In this document: positions 24,591-32,609 of the stretch, one piece after another
How the letters are laid out: every line of letters begins with the position of its first letter
Numbering within the stretch: position 1 is the first letter of the stretch
Assembly: GCF_003417535.1 (NCBI RefSeq)
Contig: NZ_QVLS01000009.1
Location: 1 to 32,609, forward strand
DNA length: 32,609 nt
From: Hydrogenophaga borbori
Lineage (GTDB): Bacteria; Pseudomonadota; Gammaproteobacteria; Burkholderiales; Burkholderiaceae_C
Reading direction: 5' to 3'
The notes under the pieces: model-generated
Databases searched by the model: none
Told to the model about the DNA's origin: nothing
What the model saw: the letters and a program-made list of their open reading frames with translations, nothing else
Program-made: the position numbers and the translations under genes

Positions 24591-25442
24591 TCAGTCTCCC
24601 TCGAAGACCGGGCGCTGCTTCGCCGCGAAGGCCTCGTAGGCGCGGCGGAAGTCCTGCGTCTGCATGCAGATGGCCTGGGCCTGGGCCTCGGCCTCGATGG
24701 CCTGGTCCAGCGTCATGGCCCACTCCTGGTGCAACATGGTCTTGGTCATGCCGTGCGCGAAGGTCGGGCCTTCGGCGAGCGAGGACGCGAGCTGGAGCGC
24801 GGCCCCGTGCAGGGCCTCGGGCTCGTGCAGGGCGTTGAAGAAGCCCCAGGCCAGGCCCTCGTCGGCCTTCATGGCGCGGCCGGTGAACAGCAGCTCGCTG
24901 GCGCGGCCCTGGCCGATCAGGCGCGGCAGCAGGGCGCAGGCGCCCATGTCGGCGCCGGCCAGGCCCACGCGCGTGAACAGGAAGGCGGTGCTGGCGCGCG
25001 CCGTGCCCAGGCGCAGGTCGCTGGCCAGGGCCATCATGGCGCCGGCGCCGGCGCACACGCCGTCGATGGCCGCCACGATGGGCTGCGGGCAGGCGCGCAT
25101 GGCGCTCACCAGCGCGCCCGTCATGCGCGTGAAGGCCAGCAGCTCGGGCATGGTCATCTTCGTCAGCGGACCGATGATCTCGTGCACGTCGCCGCCGGAG
25201 CAGAAGTTGCCGCCCGCGCCGGTGAGCACCACCGCCTTCACGTCGGTGGCGCGTTGCAGGCCGTGGAACCAGTCGCGCAGCTCGGCGTACGAGTCGAAGG
25301 TGAGCGGGTTCTTGCGGTCCGGGCGGTTGAGCGTGACGGTGGCCACGCCACCGGCGATGGACAGGGCGAAGTGCCGGGGCGAGGCCGGGGCCGGCGCGTA
25401 CTGGCCGCGCATGGGGTTGTGGTCGGGGATGGGGTGTTTCAT
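24591..25442 (-). CDS. Enoyl-CoA hydratase/isomerase-family protein
   Basis: Crotonase-fold enzyme, 283 residues from the ATG at 25442, which overlaps the marR stop by ATGA. The first oxyanion-hole segment is [20 protein letters not shown] and the second is [20 protein letters not shown]. The acid/base region reads [20 protein letters not shown], with Asp rather than the usual Glu pair, so the reaction may differ from simple hydration. It probably handles ring-cleavage or hydration steps on the CoA thioester. The N-terminus has an extra 25-residue polar stretch. A much longer upstream reading frame overlaps marR and is rejected. Confidence 0.9.
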   Translation of the reverse strand: MKHPIPDHNPMRGQYAPAPASPRHFALSIAGGVATVTLNRPDRKNPLTFDSYAELRDWFHGLQRATDVKAVVLTGAGGNFCSGGDVHEIIGPLTKMTMPELLAFTRMTGALVSAMRACPQPIVAAIDGVCAGAGAMMALASDLRLGTARASTAFLFTRVGLAGADMGACALLPRLIGQGRASELLFTGRAMKADEGLAWGFFNALHEPEALHGAALQLASSLAEGPTFAHGMTKTMLHQEWAMTLDQAIEAEAQAQAICMQTQDFRRAYEAFAAKQRPVFEGD

Positions 25443-25945
25443 TCGATGGCGTCCGTCAGGCGCTGGTTGAGTTCGAGCTGGTGCTGCTTGACCTTGCCCA
25501 GCAGCTTGTAGAGCTGCTCGAGGTCGCGCGGCGACAGGCCCTCGAAGGCCTCCACGATCCAGTGCTCGTGCTGCTCGGCCATCTGGGTGAAGGCGCGGCG
25601 GCCGCGCTCGGTCAGGCGCACGCGGAAGGCGCGGCGGTCGCCCTCGACGCCGGTGCGCTCGACCAGGCCCTCGGCCACGAGCTGGTCGGTGATGCCGGTG
25701 ACGTTGCCACCCGTGACCATGAGCCGGTGCGACAGCTCCTTCATCTTCAGTCCGTCCGGGTGGCGTTCGAGCTGCGCCATCAGGTCGAAGCGCGGCAGCG
25801 TGGTGTCGAAGTGCTCGCGAAGCCCCGCGCGCACGCGCTTCTCGATCAGCTGCGAGCAGGTGAGCAGGCGCAACCACAGGCGCAGCTCATGCGCGTGCTC
25901 GCTGTGCGCGCGCGCCTCGAGGTCCAGGTTTTCGAGAGCGTTCAT
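25439..25945 (-). CDS. MarR-family transcriptional regulator of the aryl-CoA operon
   Basis: Dimeric winged-helix repressor, 168 residues. The helix-turn-helix region is [20 protein letters not shown], and the wing [20 protein letters not shown] carries the conserved DRR motif. The ATG (25945) overlaps the monooxygenase stop, and its own stop overlaps the hydratase start, both as ATGA; it is therefore embedded in the operon it probably regulates. The likely operator is the near-palindrome at 28381-28409. Related MarR proteins in aromatic-acid operons release DNA on binding aryl-CoA thioesters; that ligand is inferred here. Confidence 0.93.
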   Translation of the reverse strand: MNALENLDLEARAHSEHAHELRLWLRLLTCSQLIEKRVRAGLREHFDTTLPRFDLMAQLERHPDGLKMKELSHRLMVTGGNVTGITDQLVAEGLVERTGVEGDRRAFRVRLTERGRRAFTQMAEQHEHWIVEAFEGLSPRDLEQLYKLLGKVKQHQLELNQRLTDAIE

Positions 25946-28386
25946 TTGCTGGCCTCCTCTTCTTCTTGCGCTTTCATGGCTTGCTGGCGGGCGATCTCCC
26001 GGTAGAGCTGGTCGCGCCCGCTCAGGTAGGGCGCGGGCCAATCGATGGCGCGGGTCTGCAGCTTGGCGGCCTCGTGCAGCGTCCAGGCCGGGTTGGCCAG
26101 GTGCGGTCGGGCCACGGCGCACAGGTCGGCGCGGCCCGCGGCCACGATGCTGTTGGCGTGGTCGGCCTCGCTGATGGCGCCCACGGCCATGGTCAGGATG
26201 TCGACCTCGTTGCGCACGCGGTCGGCGAACGGTGTCTGGTACATGCGGCCATACACCGGCTTGGCCTGGCGCGTGGTCTGACCCGAGGAGACGTCGATCA
26301 CGTCGCAGCCAGCGGCCTTGAACAGGCGCGCGATGGCCACCGCGTCGTCGGGCGTGTTGCCACCGGGCGCCCAGTCGTGCGCCGAGATGCGCACGCTCAT
26401 GGGCCTGTCGGCGGGCCAGGCGGCGCGCATGGCCTGGAAGACTTCCAGCGGGTAGCGGCAGCGGTTCTCCAGCGAGCCGCCATAGGCGTCGGTGCGCTGG
26501 TTGGTGAGCGGACAGATGAAGGCCGAGAGCAGGTAGCCGTGCGCGCAGTGCAGCTCCAGCCAGTCGAAGCCGGCGGCGGCGGCGCGCCGCGTCGAGTCGA
26601 CGAAGGCGGCGGTCATGGCGTCCATGTCGGCGCGGGTCATGGCGCGCGGCACCTGGTTCTGCTCGCCGTAGGGCAGGGCGCTGGCCGACAGCAGCGGCCA
26701 GTTGCCGCTGGGCAGGGGTTCGTCGATCTGTTCCCAGCCCAGTTGCGTGGACCCCTTGGGGCCGCTGTGGCCGAGCTGCAGGCCGATCTTCACGCCGTTG
26801 CCCTGCTCATGGGCGAAGCGAACGATGCGCTCGAAGGCGCGCTGCTGCGCGTCGTTCCACAGCCCGGGGCAGCCGGGGGTGATGCGGCCCTCGGGTGTGG
26901 GGCTGGTCATCTCGACCATCACCAGCGCGGCGCCGCCCGCGGCGCGCGCGCCCAGATGAACGAAGTGCCAGTCGCCCACCACGCCGTCCTGCGCCTTGTA
27001 CTGCGCCATGGGCGATACGACGATGCGGTTCTTCAGGGACAGGCCGCGCACCGTCAGCGGCAGCAGCATGGGGGGTGTGGGGTGTTTCGCGGCCGCGCTG
27101 CCGGCGCGCGTCGCGAGCCAGTTCTCGTAGCCTTCCAGCCAGCGGGCGTCGCGCAGGCGCAGGTTCTCGTGGCTGATGCGCTGGCTGCGCGTGAGCAGCG
27201 AGTAGGCGAACTGCTCGATCTCCATGCCGGTGTAGCGGTCCACGTGCTCGAACCACTCGGTGGAGTTGCGCGCGGCGTTCTGGATCTTGAGCACCTCCAC
27301 GCTGCGCCGGGCTTCGTAGGCCTGCAGCACCGTGGCGACGTCGGCGTCGGGGTGGCGCTCGAACTCGGTGGCCAGGTCGATGGCGTCTTCCAGGGCGAGC
27401 TTGGTGCCGCTGCCGATGGAGAAGTGCGCCGTGTGCGCGGCGTCGCCCATCAGCACGATGGGGACGCGCCGCGCTGTGCGACCCGGCGCCGGGTCGCCCC
27501 CAGCCGGATCAGCCGCCTCGGAGGGGAGCGACCCGCGCAGCGGCGGCGCGTGGGGGTCGATGCCTTGCCAGTGCACCCAGGTCTTGCAGATCACGCGCGG
27601 GAAGCGGATCCAGATGGCCGAGCCGCGCAGGTGGCCGGCGTTGCTGATGAGGCGGTGGCCGTCGAGGTAGGGCGCGAAGAGCTTCTCGCAGAAGGCGATG
27701 CCGTCCTCCTGGCTCATCTGGTCGATGCCGTGCGCCTTCCACACGTGTTCGGGCGTCTCCACGATGAAGGTCGAGGTGTCGGCGTCGAACTGGTAGGCGT
27801 GGGCCTGGAACCAGCCATGCTCGGTCTGGACGAAGGCGAAGGTGAAGGCGTCGAAGGTCTTTTTGGTGCCAAGCCACACGAAGCGGCACTGGCGGTTGTC
27901 GATGTCGGGCTCAAAGGTGCTGGCGTAGCGTGTGCGCACGCGGCTGTTGAGGCCGTCGCTGGCGATGACCAGGTCGGCCTGGTACTGCGCGGCCAGGGCC
28001 TGGTCGTCGGTGACGTCGGTCTCGAACACCAGCTTGACGCCGAGCTGCTGGCAGCGCGCCTGCAGCACGTTGAGTAGCCGCTTGCGGCCAATGCCGCAGA
28101 AGCCGTGGCCGCCGCTGCGCACGCTGCGGCCTTTGTAGAAGACCTCGATGTCGTCCCAGTGGTTGAAGGCGTCGCCGATTTCCTGGGCCGTTTCGGGGTC
28201 GGCCGCGCGCAGATTGCCCAGGGTCTGGTCGGACAGCACCACGCCCCAGCCGAAGGTGTCGAAGGGGCGGTTGCGCTCGACGACCGTGACCTCCAGCGAG
28301 GGCTGTCGCCGCTTCATCAACAGCGCGAAGTACAGCCCCGCCGGGCCACCACCGATGCACAGGATGCGTTGCAGCGACGTTTTCAT
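25942..28386 (-). CDS. Bifunctional aryl-CoA monooxygenase/reductase (2-aminobenzoyl-CoA type)
   Basis: Fusion of an FAD hydroxylase and an old-yellow-enzyme-type reductase, 814 residues. In Azoarcus evansii the homologue (ACMR) hydroxylates and dearomatises 2-aminobenzoyl-CoA; a related form is called salicylyl-CoA 5-hydroxylase. The N-terminal half has the FAD fingerprint [15 protein letters not shown] (9-23) and [20 protein letters not shown] (314-333). The C-terminal half (about 438-800) is an NADH:flavin oxidoreductase barrel with [33 protein letters not shown] and [20 protein letters not shown]. Residues about 281-307 look like an in-frame insert made of palindromic DNA. No Shine-Dalgarno precedes the ATG, and the mRNA may be leaderless. 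It is the first gene of the operon. Confidence 0.92.
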   Translation of the reverse strand: MKTSLQRILCIGGGPAGLYFALLMKRRQPSLEVTVVERNRPFDTFGWGVVLSDQTLGNLRAADPETAQEIGDAFNHWDDIEVFYKGRSVRSGGHGFCGIGRKRLLNVLQARCQQLGVKLVFETDVTDDQALAAQYQADLVIASDGLNSRVRTRYASTFEPDIDNRQCRFVWLGTKKTFDAFTFAFVQTEHGWFQAHAYQFDADTSTFIVETPEHVWKAHGIDQMSQEDGIAFCEKLFAPYLDGHRLISNAGHLRGSAIWIRFPRVICKTWVHWQGIDPHAPPLRGSLPSEAADPAGGDPAPGRTARRVPIVLMGDAAHTAHFSIGSGTKLALEDAIDLATEFERHPDADVATVLQAYEARRSVEVLKIQNAARNSTEWFEHVDRYTGMEIEQFAYSLLTRSQRISHENLRLRDARWLEGYENWLATRAGSAAAKHPTPPMLLPLTVRGLSLKNRIVVSPMAQYKAQDGVVGDWHFVHLGARAAGGAALVMVEMTSPTPEGRITPGCPGLWNDAQQRAFERIVRFAHEQGNGVKIGLQLGHSGPKGSTQLGWEQIDEPLPSGNWPLLSASALPYGEQNQVPRAMTRADMDAMTAAFVDSTRRAAAAGFDWLELHCAHGYLLSAFICPLTNQRTDAYGGSLENRCRYPLEVFQAMRAAWPADRPMSVRISAHDWAPGGNTPDDAVAIARLFKAAGCDVIDVSSGQTTRQAKPVYGRMYQTPFADRVRNEVDILTMAVGAISEADHANSIVAAGRADLCAVARPHLANPAWTLHEAAKLQTRAIDWPAPYLSGRDQLYREIARQQAMKAQEEEEASK
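27466..27546 (-). repeat. Palindrome-rich in-frame insert within the monooxygenase gene
   Basis: The segment encodes [20 protein letters not shown] plus PGRTARR (residues 281-307), low-complexity and unlike its surroundings. It lies seven residues before the conserved GDAAH motif. At the DNA level it holds a perfect 20-bp palindrome (27478-27497, half-site GCGACCCGGC). It also holds an inverted pair GGGGGCGACCC / GGGTCGCTCCCC on the coding strand, and flanking CGCCGC/GCGGCG. The structure suggests a short mobile palindromic element that inserted in frame. Confidence 0.6.
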
Positions 28387-28409
28387 GTTTAATTAGTTTA
28401 GACATGAAA
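28381..28409. promoter_or_regulatory. 29-bp near-palindrome over the operon start: candidate MarR operator
   Basis: Arms TTTCATGT (28381-28388) and ACATGAAA (28402-28409) are perfect. After one mismatch the symmetry continues with TAA and TTA, leaving a 5-bp centre. The left arm contains the monooxygenase start codon. It is an isolated AT-rich patch in high-GC DNA. On the minus strand, TAAACT (28400-28395) with TTGTTC (28422-28417) 16 nt upstream forms a weak promoter inside it, so repressor binding would block transcription directly. Confidence 0.65.
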
Positions 28410-28422
28410 CATCAGCGAACAA
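28395..28422 (-). promoter_or_regulatory. Candidate promoter of the aryl-CoA operon, possibly leaderless
   Basis: The -35 TTGTTC matches 3 of 6 and the -10 TAAACT 4 of 6 consensus positions, with a 16-nt spacer. Only 8 nt separate the -10 from the ATG, so transcription would start at or next to the start codon. The absence of a Shine-Dalgarno before the ATG agrees with a leaderless mRNA. Confidence 0.4.
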
Positions 28423-28521
28423 CCGGGTAAACCCTTGCCAATGAAGGCCGTGTTACATCAGCGCACTGGCGTGGCCGTCCCCAAGGGAGTAAGGTCAGGT
28501 GTTCAGTGTTCGAGAAACGAC

Positions 28522-28848
28522 ATGAGTGTGTACCGCTTCAAATCCCGGGAGACCGGCGATCTCGTCATGCTGCCGGCGCACGGCAAGCGCATGCTGGAAA
28601 TCCTGGGCAAGGACCCGGACAGCCCCGGGGTGCTGCTGCCCGACGACATGCCGCGCGCGATCGACGCGATCCGCGCCGCGGTGCTGAACGAGGAAGCCGA
28701 ACACAAGCGCCTGCGCGACGAGGCCGAGGCCAAGGGCGAGGTCCCGCCGACGTTCGAGAGCGTGAGCCTGCGCATGCGCAGCACGCCCTTCATTGAAATG
28801 CTGCAGCGCGCCCTGAAGGAGCGCGTGGAGGTGGTCTGGGGGGTGTGA
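28522..28848 (+). CDS. DUF1840-family protein
   Basis: Small conserved betaproteobacterial protein of unknown function, 108 residues. I recognise MSVYRFKSRETGDLVMLPAH and the C-terminal SVSLRMRSTPFIEMLQRALK as DUF1840. The centre is helical and charged (LNEEAEHKRLRDEAEAKGEV). It has no signal peptide or membrane segment. It is divergent from the aryl-CoA operon with 135 bp between start codons and convergent with the first Bug gene. The regulatory patch at 28381-28409 lies 113 nt upstream of its start, so shared control is possible but not indicated. Confidence 0.9.
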   Translation: MSVYRFKSRETGDLVMLPAHGKRMLEILGKDPDSPGVLLPDDMPRAIDAIRAAVLNEEAEHKRLRDEAEAKGEVPPTFESVSLRMRSTPFIEMLQRALKERVEVVWGV

Positions 28849-28863
28849 GCCCGCCTGCCGCCG

Positions 28864-29853
28864 TCAATCCACCTTCGCGCCCGAGGCCTTCACCACAGCC
28901 TCCCACTTGCGGATTTCCGCGTCGATCAGGGCCGCGAACTCGGCGGGCGTGTTGCCACTGGGTATGGCGCCCTGGGCCAGCAGGCGTTCCTTCACCGCCG
29001 GGGCGTTGAGGGCCTTGGCGGTTTCCTGCTGCAGGCGGTTCACGGTGTCGGGCGGCGTGCCGGCCGGCGCGAGCAGGCCGAACCAGGAGCTGGCCTCGAA
29101 GCCCGGCAGCTTGCCCGCCTCGGCCACCGTGGGCACGTCGGGCAGGGCGGCCGAGCGCACCGCGCTGGTCACGGCGAAGGCCTTGAGGTTGCCGGCCTGG
29201 ATGTGCGCCATCGCCGAGGGCAGGTTGTCGAACATCACGTCCATGTTGCCTGCCAGCAGGTCCGTCATGGCCGGCCCCGAGCCGCGGTAGGGGATGTGCG
29301 TCATGAAGATGCCGGTGCGCGACTTGAACAGCTCGCCGGCCAGGTGGATGGAGGTGCCATTGCCGCTGGAGGCCATGTTCAGGCGCCCCGGCCGGGCCTT
29401 GGCGACCCGGATGAAATCTGCCACGTTGTGGACCCCCAGTTCCTGCGCGCGCCGGGTGCTCATCACCATCACGTTGGGCACGCCGGCCACCAGGGTCACG
29501 GGCGCGAAGTCCTTCTGCGGGTCGTAGGGCAGCTTGCTGTACAGCGACTTGTTGATGCCGTGCGTGCCCACGGTGCCCATGAGCAGGGTGTAGCCGTCAG
29601 CGGGCGACTTGGCCACCACCTCGGCGCCGATGTTGCCGCCAGCGCCCGCGCGGTTCTCCACCACGAAGCTCTGGCCGAAGGCCTTGCTCAGTTCGGGCGC
29701 AAGGGTGCGGGCCAGGATGTCGGTGGTGCCGCCCGGCGCGAAGGGCACGACGATGCGCACCGGCTTGGTCGGCCAGGCACCCTGTGCGAGCGTGGCGGCA
29801 GGCAGGGCCAGGGCGGTGGCGAGGGCAACGAGGGATCGGCGGCTGAGGCGCAT
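28864..29853 (-). CDS. Bug-family (tripartite tricarboxylate transporter) substrate-binding protein 1
   Basis: Periplasmic binding protein of the TctC/Bug family, greatly expanded in Burkholderiales, where members bind carboxylic or aromatic acids and related compounds. It has 329 residues from the ATG at 29853 (AGGAG 7 nt upstream). The signal peptide [20 protein letters not shown] is cleaved near TLAQG. The mature start [20 protein letters not shown] and [20 protein letters not shown] are diagnostic. No TctA or TctB membrane genes are seen, so it is an orphan receptor. It is convergent with the DUF1840 gene, with 15 bp between. Confidence 0.93.
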   Translation of the reverse strand: MRLSRRSLVALATALALPAATLAQGAWPTKPVRIVVPFAPGGTTDILARTLAPELSKAFGQSFVVENRAGAGGNIGAEVVAKSPADGYTLLMGTVGTHGINKSLYSKLPYDPQKDFAPVTLVAGVPNVMVMSTRRAQELGVHNVADFIRVAKARPGRLNMASSGNGTSIHLAGELFKSRTGIFMTHIPYRGSGPAMTDLLAGNMDVMFDNLPSAMAHIQAGNLKAFAVTSAVRSAALPDVPTVAEAGKLPGFEASSWFGLLAPAGTPPDTVNRLQQETAKALNAPAVKERLLAQGAIPSGNTPAEFAALIDAEIRKWEAVVKASGAKVD

Positions 29854-29940
29854 GGACGGGCTCCTGATCAGTGCGGTGAGTGACCGCCAGCCTATAGGGA
29901 CCATCTGAGGAGTCAACCGGAGGACTACCACCTGGCGAGC

Positions 29941-30035
29941 GCAGGTGTCAGCCCAGCGACACCGCGGAACCGGCTGTGCCGGGCCGCAGGTGTCGCCCCC
30001 GCTCAGGGGGGTGGCGCGAAGCGCCGCGGGGGGAG
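29941..30035. repeat. Intergenic palindromic repeat (REP-like) between the two Bug genes
   Basis: GCAGGTGTC occurs twice (29941-29949 and 29986-29994). The second copy leads into two adjacent hairpins: CCCCC-GCTCA-GGGGG (29996-30010) and GGCGC-GAA-GCGCC (30013-30025), followed by a G-run. This layout resembles short palindromic repeats scattered between genes in Comamonadaceae. It lies within 20 nt after the stop of the second Bug gene and could act as its transcription terminator or mRNA stabiliser. Confidence 0.5.
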
Positions 30036-30042
30036 CCTTCTG

Positions 30043-31029
30043 TCAGTCGGCGTACTGGCCGGCCGCGTCGATCACCACCTTGAGCTTGGCGATCTCGTTG
30101 GCCACGAACTTCTTGTGGCCTTCGGGCGTGACGCGGTCGTCGGTCACCACGATGGCGCCCAGTTCTTCCTGGCGCTTGATGAACTCGGGGTCCTTGAGCG
30201 CGACCTTGAGGGCGTCATTGAGCTTCTTCAGCACGTCGGGCGGCGTGCCCTTCGGGGCGTACATGCCGTGCCAGATGGTGAGGTTGAAGCCCTTGAGGCC
30301 CATTTCCTGCAGCGAGGGGTAGTGCTTGAGGATGGGGTGGTTGCTCAGCGGCTTGGCCGTGGTCACGGCGAAGGCCTTCACGCGGCCGCCCTCGATCTGC
30401 GAGGTGGTGTTGGTGGTCTGGTCGCACATCACGTCCACCTGGCCGCCGATGAGGTCGTTCATGGCCGGGCCGGTGCCGCGGTAGGCGATGGTGGTCATGG
30501 ACTTGTCGAGCTTCACGGCGTGCTGCCACATCAGGCCGCAGATGTGCGAGGCCGAACCCAGGCCGGCGTGCGCCAGGTTGAGCTTGCCGCCGTTGGAGCG
30601 GATGTAGGCCTCGAAGTCGCGGTAGGTGTTGGCGTTGAGCTTGTTGGAACCCAGCAGCGTCATGGGCACGTCGTTGATGGCGCCCAGGTACTCGAAGTCG
30701 TCCAGGGCGCTGAACTGCTTCTTCTTGTAGAGGCTGTCGGTGGCGGCCATGCCGATGTGCCACACGAGCAGGGTGTAGCCGTCCTTGGGGGCGCGGGCCA
30801 CGCGGGTCGCGGCGATGGTGCCGCCGGCGCCGGCGGTGTTCTCGACCACGATGTTGGCGTTGTTGCCCAGCGGCTTGCGCATGGCCTCGGCGAGCTGGCG
30901 CGCCACCAGGTCGGTCGGGCCGCCGGCGGCGAAGGGCACCACGAAGGTGACGGGCTTGCTGGGGAAGGCCTGGGCGAACGCGCCCACCGCCAGGGTTGTG
31001 CCCAGGGCCAGGGTGACGAGCTGTTTCAT
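30043..31029 (-). CDS. Bug-family (tripartite tricarboxylate transporter) substrate-binding protein 2
   Basis: Second orphan TctC/Bug-type periplasmic receptor, 328 residues from the ATG at 31029, with AGGAGA 6 nt upstream. The signal peptide MKQLVTLALGTTLAVGAFAQ is cleaved after FAQ. The mature start FPSKPVTFVVPFAAGGPTDL, IVVENTAGAGGTIAATRVAR and AYRGTGPAMNDLIGGQVDVM are family hallmarks. It is only moderately like the first Bug protein, so this is probably not a recent duplication. It lies 114 nt downstream of the PaaK-like ligase gene on the same strand. The ligand is unknown, plausibly an aromatic or carboxylic acid given the neighbours. Confidence 0.93.
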   Translation of the reverse strand: MKQLVTLALGTTLAVGAFAQAFPSKPVTFVVPFAAGGPTDLVARQLAEAMRKPLGNNANIVVENTAGAGGTIAATRVARAPKDGYTLLVWHIGMAATDSLYKKKQFSALDDFEYLGAINDVPMTLLGSNKLNANTYRDFEAYIRSNGGKLNLAHAGLGSASHICGLMWQHAVKLDKSMTTIAYRGTGPAMNDLIGGQVDVMCDQTTNTTSQIEGGRVKAFAVTTAKPLSNHPILKHYPSLQEMGLKGFNLTIWHGMYAPKGTPPDVLKKLNDALKVALKDPEFIKRQEELGAIVVTDDRVTPEGHKKFVANEIAKLKVVIDAAGQYAD

Positions 31030-31143
31030 GGTTGTCTCCTGTAGGGAGGTTAATGACCCGCGCATGCTATGCGGGCCCGCAGGGACGGCCATCGCGGGAA
31101 ATACGTAGCCCCCCACCCGTACAAACCCCTGTCCCGGCGCCCT

Positions 31144-32400
31144 TCAGCGGTAGCTGCGGGCGTCCTCGATCACCTTGCCGTCGTTGGGCAGGCTGCCGGG
31201 CGCCACCAGCTCCACCTCGCCGCGCAGCTTGGTGATATCGCGAACGGCGGCGGCGATGCTCTCGCGCAGCGCCTCGGTGGCCTGGCCGCCCGGCTCGGCC
31301 TCTACCCGCAGGCAGAGCTGGTCGCTGGCCATCTCGCCGCTGACCACCAGTCGGGCCTTGCGGATCTGCGGGAAGCGGCGCGCGATGTCGGCCACCTGGG
31401 AGGGGTGCACGAACATGCCGCGCACCTTGGTGGTCTGGTCGGCGCGGCCCATCCAGCCCTTGATGCGCGGCGCCGTGCGGCCCGTGGGACAGGCGCCCGG
31501 CAGCATGGCCGAGAGGTCGCCGGTGCCGAAGCGGATCAGCGGGTAAGCCGGATTGAGCGTGGTGACCACCAGCTCACCGACCTCGCCTTCGGCCACGGGA
31601 TCGTCCGTGCCCGGGCGCACGATCTCCACGATCACCTGCTCTTCCAGCACCAGGCCCTCGCGGGCGGCGGTTTCATAGGCCACCAGGCCGAGGTCGGCGG
31701 TGGCATACGTCTGGTACACGGCCACGCCGCGTTCGGCGAACCAGGCGGTCAGGCTGGGCGGGCAGGCCTCGCCGCCCACCACCGCCTTCGTCAGGGACGA
31801 GAGGTCCGCGCCGGTTTCGGCGGCTTTCTCGATCAGGATGCGCAGGAAGCTGGGCGTGCCGGTGTAGCCCTCGGGCCGCAGCTCGGCCATGGCCTGCAGC
31901 TGCTGTTCGGTCTGGCCGGTGCCGGCGGGAAAGACGGTGCAGCCCACCGCGTGCGCGCCCGACTCCAGGATGAAGGCGCCCGGCGTCATGTGATAGCTGA
32001 AGGCGTTGTGCACCAGCTCGCCGGCTCGAAAGCCCGCCGCGAACAAGGCGCGTCCGGTGCGCCAGTAGTCGCGCGTCGCGCCCTCGGGTTCGTAGATCGG
32101 GCCGGGCGACGCGTACAGGCGCGTCATTGCGGGTCCCCGCACCAGGGTGCTGAAGCCGCCGAAGGCGTCGCGGGCGACCTGGGCGCGCTGGCGCGCCAGC
32201 AGGCTGCTTTTGCGCGTGACCGGCAGCTTGGCCAGCGCGGCGCGGCTGTTCACGCCGGACGCGTCCACGCCGCTCAGGATCTCGGCGAAGGCCGGGCTGT
32301 GCGCCTGCGCGTGCGCGACCTGCCGCGCCAGCGCGGCCATCTGCTCGGCCTCGCGTTGCGCGGGGGCGCGCGTCTCCAGCGCATCGAAGAACGGATTCAT
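31144..32400 (-). CDS. PaaK-like phenylacetate-CoA ligase family protein
   Basis: Probable AMP-forming acid-CoA ligase, 418 residues. I chose the ATG at 32400, which shares its A with the livF stop (TGATG), over the ATG four codons upstream. The family shows in YTGTPSFLRILIEKAAETGA, ILNPAYPLIRFGTGDLSAML-like sequence (TLNPAYPLIRFGTGDLSAML) and the C-terminal GRADQTTKVRGMFVHPSQVA. In place of the usual SSGTTG ATP loop it has YASPGPIYEPEG, as in a subgroup found beside Liv transporters. Coupling to livF suggests that the imported acid is activated straight away. Substrate unknown. Confidence 0.88.
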   Translation of the reverse strand: MNPFFDALETRAPAQREAEQMAALARQVAHAQAHSPAFAEILSGVDASGVNSRAALAKLPVTRKSSLLARQRAQVARDAFGGFSTLVRGPAMTRLYASPGPIYEPEGATRDYWRTGRALFAAGFRAGELVHNAFSYHMTPGAFILESGAHAVGCTVFPAGTGQTEQQLQAMAELRPEGYTGTPSFLRILIEKAAETGADLSSLTKAVVGGEACPPSLTAWFAERGVAVYQTYATADLGLVAYETAAREGLVLEEQVIVEIVRPGTDDPVAEGEVGELVVTTLNPAYPLIRFGTGDLSAMLPGACPTGRTAPRIKGWMGRADQTTKVRGMFVHPSQVADIARRFPQIRKARLVVSGEMASDQLCLRVEAEPGGQATEALRESIAAAVRDITKLRGEVELVAPGSLPNDGKVIEDARSYR

Positions 32401-32609
32401 CACGCCAGCCACCTTTTCCTCCGCTTGTAGCTCTTCACGTCCTTGAAGCTCTTGCGTTCGCCGCCGCCCATGCCGAGGTAGAACTCCTTGACGTCCTCGT
32501 TGTTGCGCAGCTCGGTCGCGGGCCCGTCCATGACGATGCGCCCGCTCTCCATGATGTAGCCGTAGTCGGCGTAGCGCAGCGCCATGTTGGTGTTCTGCTC
32601 GGCCAGCAG
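32400..32609 (-). CDS. livF: ABC transporter ATP-binding protein LivF, C-terminal part (right edge)
   Basis: ATPase of a branched-chain-amino-acid-type (HAAT) importer; in this setting it may carry aromatic or other carboxylic acids. Only the last 69 residues are in the window; the reading runs off the right edge in frame (LLAEQNTNMALRYADYGYIM). The H-loop region and ESGRIVMDGPATELRNNEDV followed by KEFYLG are typical of LivF. A basic tail (KSFKDVKSYKRRKRWLA) extends beyond the usual end. The stop overlaps the ligase start as TGATG. The companion genes should lie to the right of the window. Confidence 0.9.
   Translation of the reverse strand: MLAEQNTNMALRYADYGYIMESGRIVMDGPATELRNNEDVKEFYLGMGGGERKSFKDVKSYKRRKRWLA

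Noticed and set aside
28864..31029. The two Bug proteins as a recent tandem duplication
   Set aside because: Their sequences differ outside family motifs, and the DNA shows no extended identity.
1..32609. Prophage, CRISPR array or insertion sequence
   Set aside because: No spaced direct repeats, integrase, transposase or phage structural genes were seen, and base composition is uniform apart from short promoter-like AT patches.

Overview
High-GC DNA (roughly 70% G+C by eye) carrying Bug-family tricarboxylate-type binding proteins, a DUF1840 gene, Liv-type transport and an aerobic aryl-CoA catabolic operon. This mix points to a betaproteobacterium of the order Burkholderiales, most likely family Comamonadaceae. 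This is judged from protein families, not from a database search. No rRNA, tRNA, CRISPR array, insertion sequence or integrase was seen.

Region A (1-8 kb, all minus strand): a flagellar export and C-ring operon in the order fliE-fliM-fliN-fliP-fliQ-fliR-flhB-flhA, with start/stop overlaps or gaps of at most 16 nt. It is followed by a chemoreceptor gene cut by the left edge. The order, the absence of fliO between fliN and fliP, and a short FliM without the N-terminal CheY-binding motif resemble a secondary (lateral, Flag-2-type) flagellar locus rather than a primary one.

Region B (8-11 kb, minus): four genes with no clear family. One is a Cro/C1-like helix-turn-helix protein with a basic Ala/Lys tail, paired with a 209-aa unknown directly upstream of fliE. 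A Fur-box-like sequence lies upstream of a 250-aa unknown.

Region C (11-21.3 kb): housekeeping and transport genes. They are a PhoD-like phosphatase, a divergent LysR regulator/EamA exporter pair, dps, thiD, a TonB-dependent receptor preceded by a translationally coupled 51-aa leader ORF, a Tat-exported Liv-type binding protein, and a soluble histidine kinase with no adjacent response regulator.

Region D (21.3-28.4 kb, minus): a tightly packed six-gene operon for aerobic aryl-CoA degradation, best fitting 2-aminobenzoate (anthranilate). It encodes a monooxygenase/reductase fusion, a MarR regulator, an enoyl-CoA hydratase, an acyl-CoA dehydrogenase, an aryl-CoA ligase and a RidA-family deaminase. 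A 29-bp near-palindrome over the first start codon is a strong candidate MarR operator. The fusion enzyme carries an in-frame, palindrome-rich insert just before its FAD-binding DAAH motif.

Region E (28.4-32.6 kb): a DUF1840 gene on the plus strand, then on the minus strand livF (cut by the right edge), a PaaK-like ligase coupled to it by a TGATG overlap, and two Bug-type periplasmic binding proteins. These probably serve uptake and CoA activation of aromatic or carboxylic acids and so complement region D.
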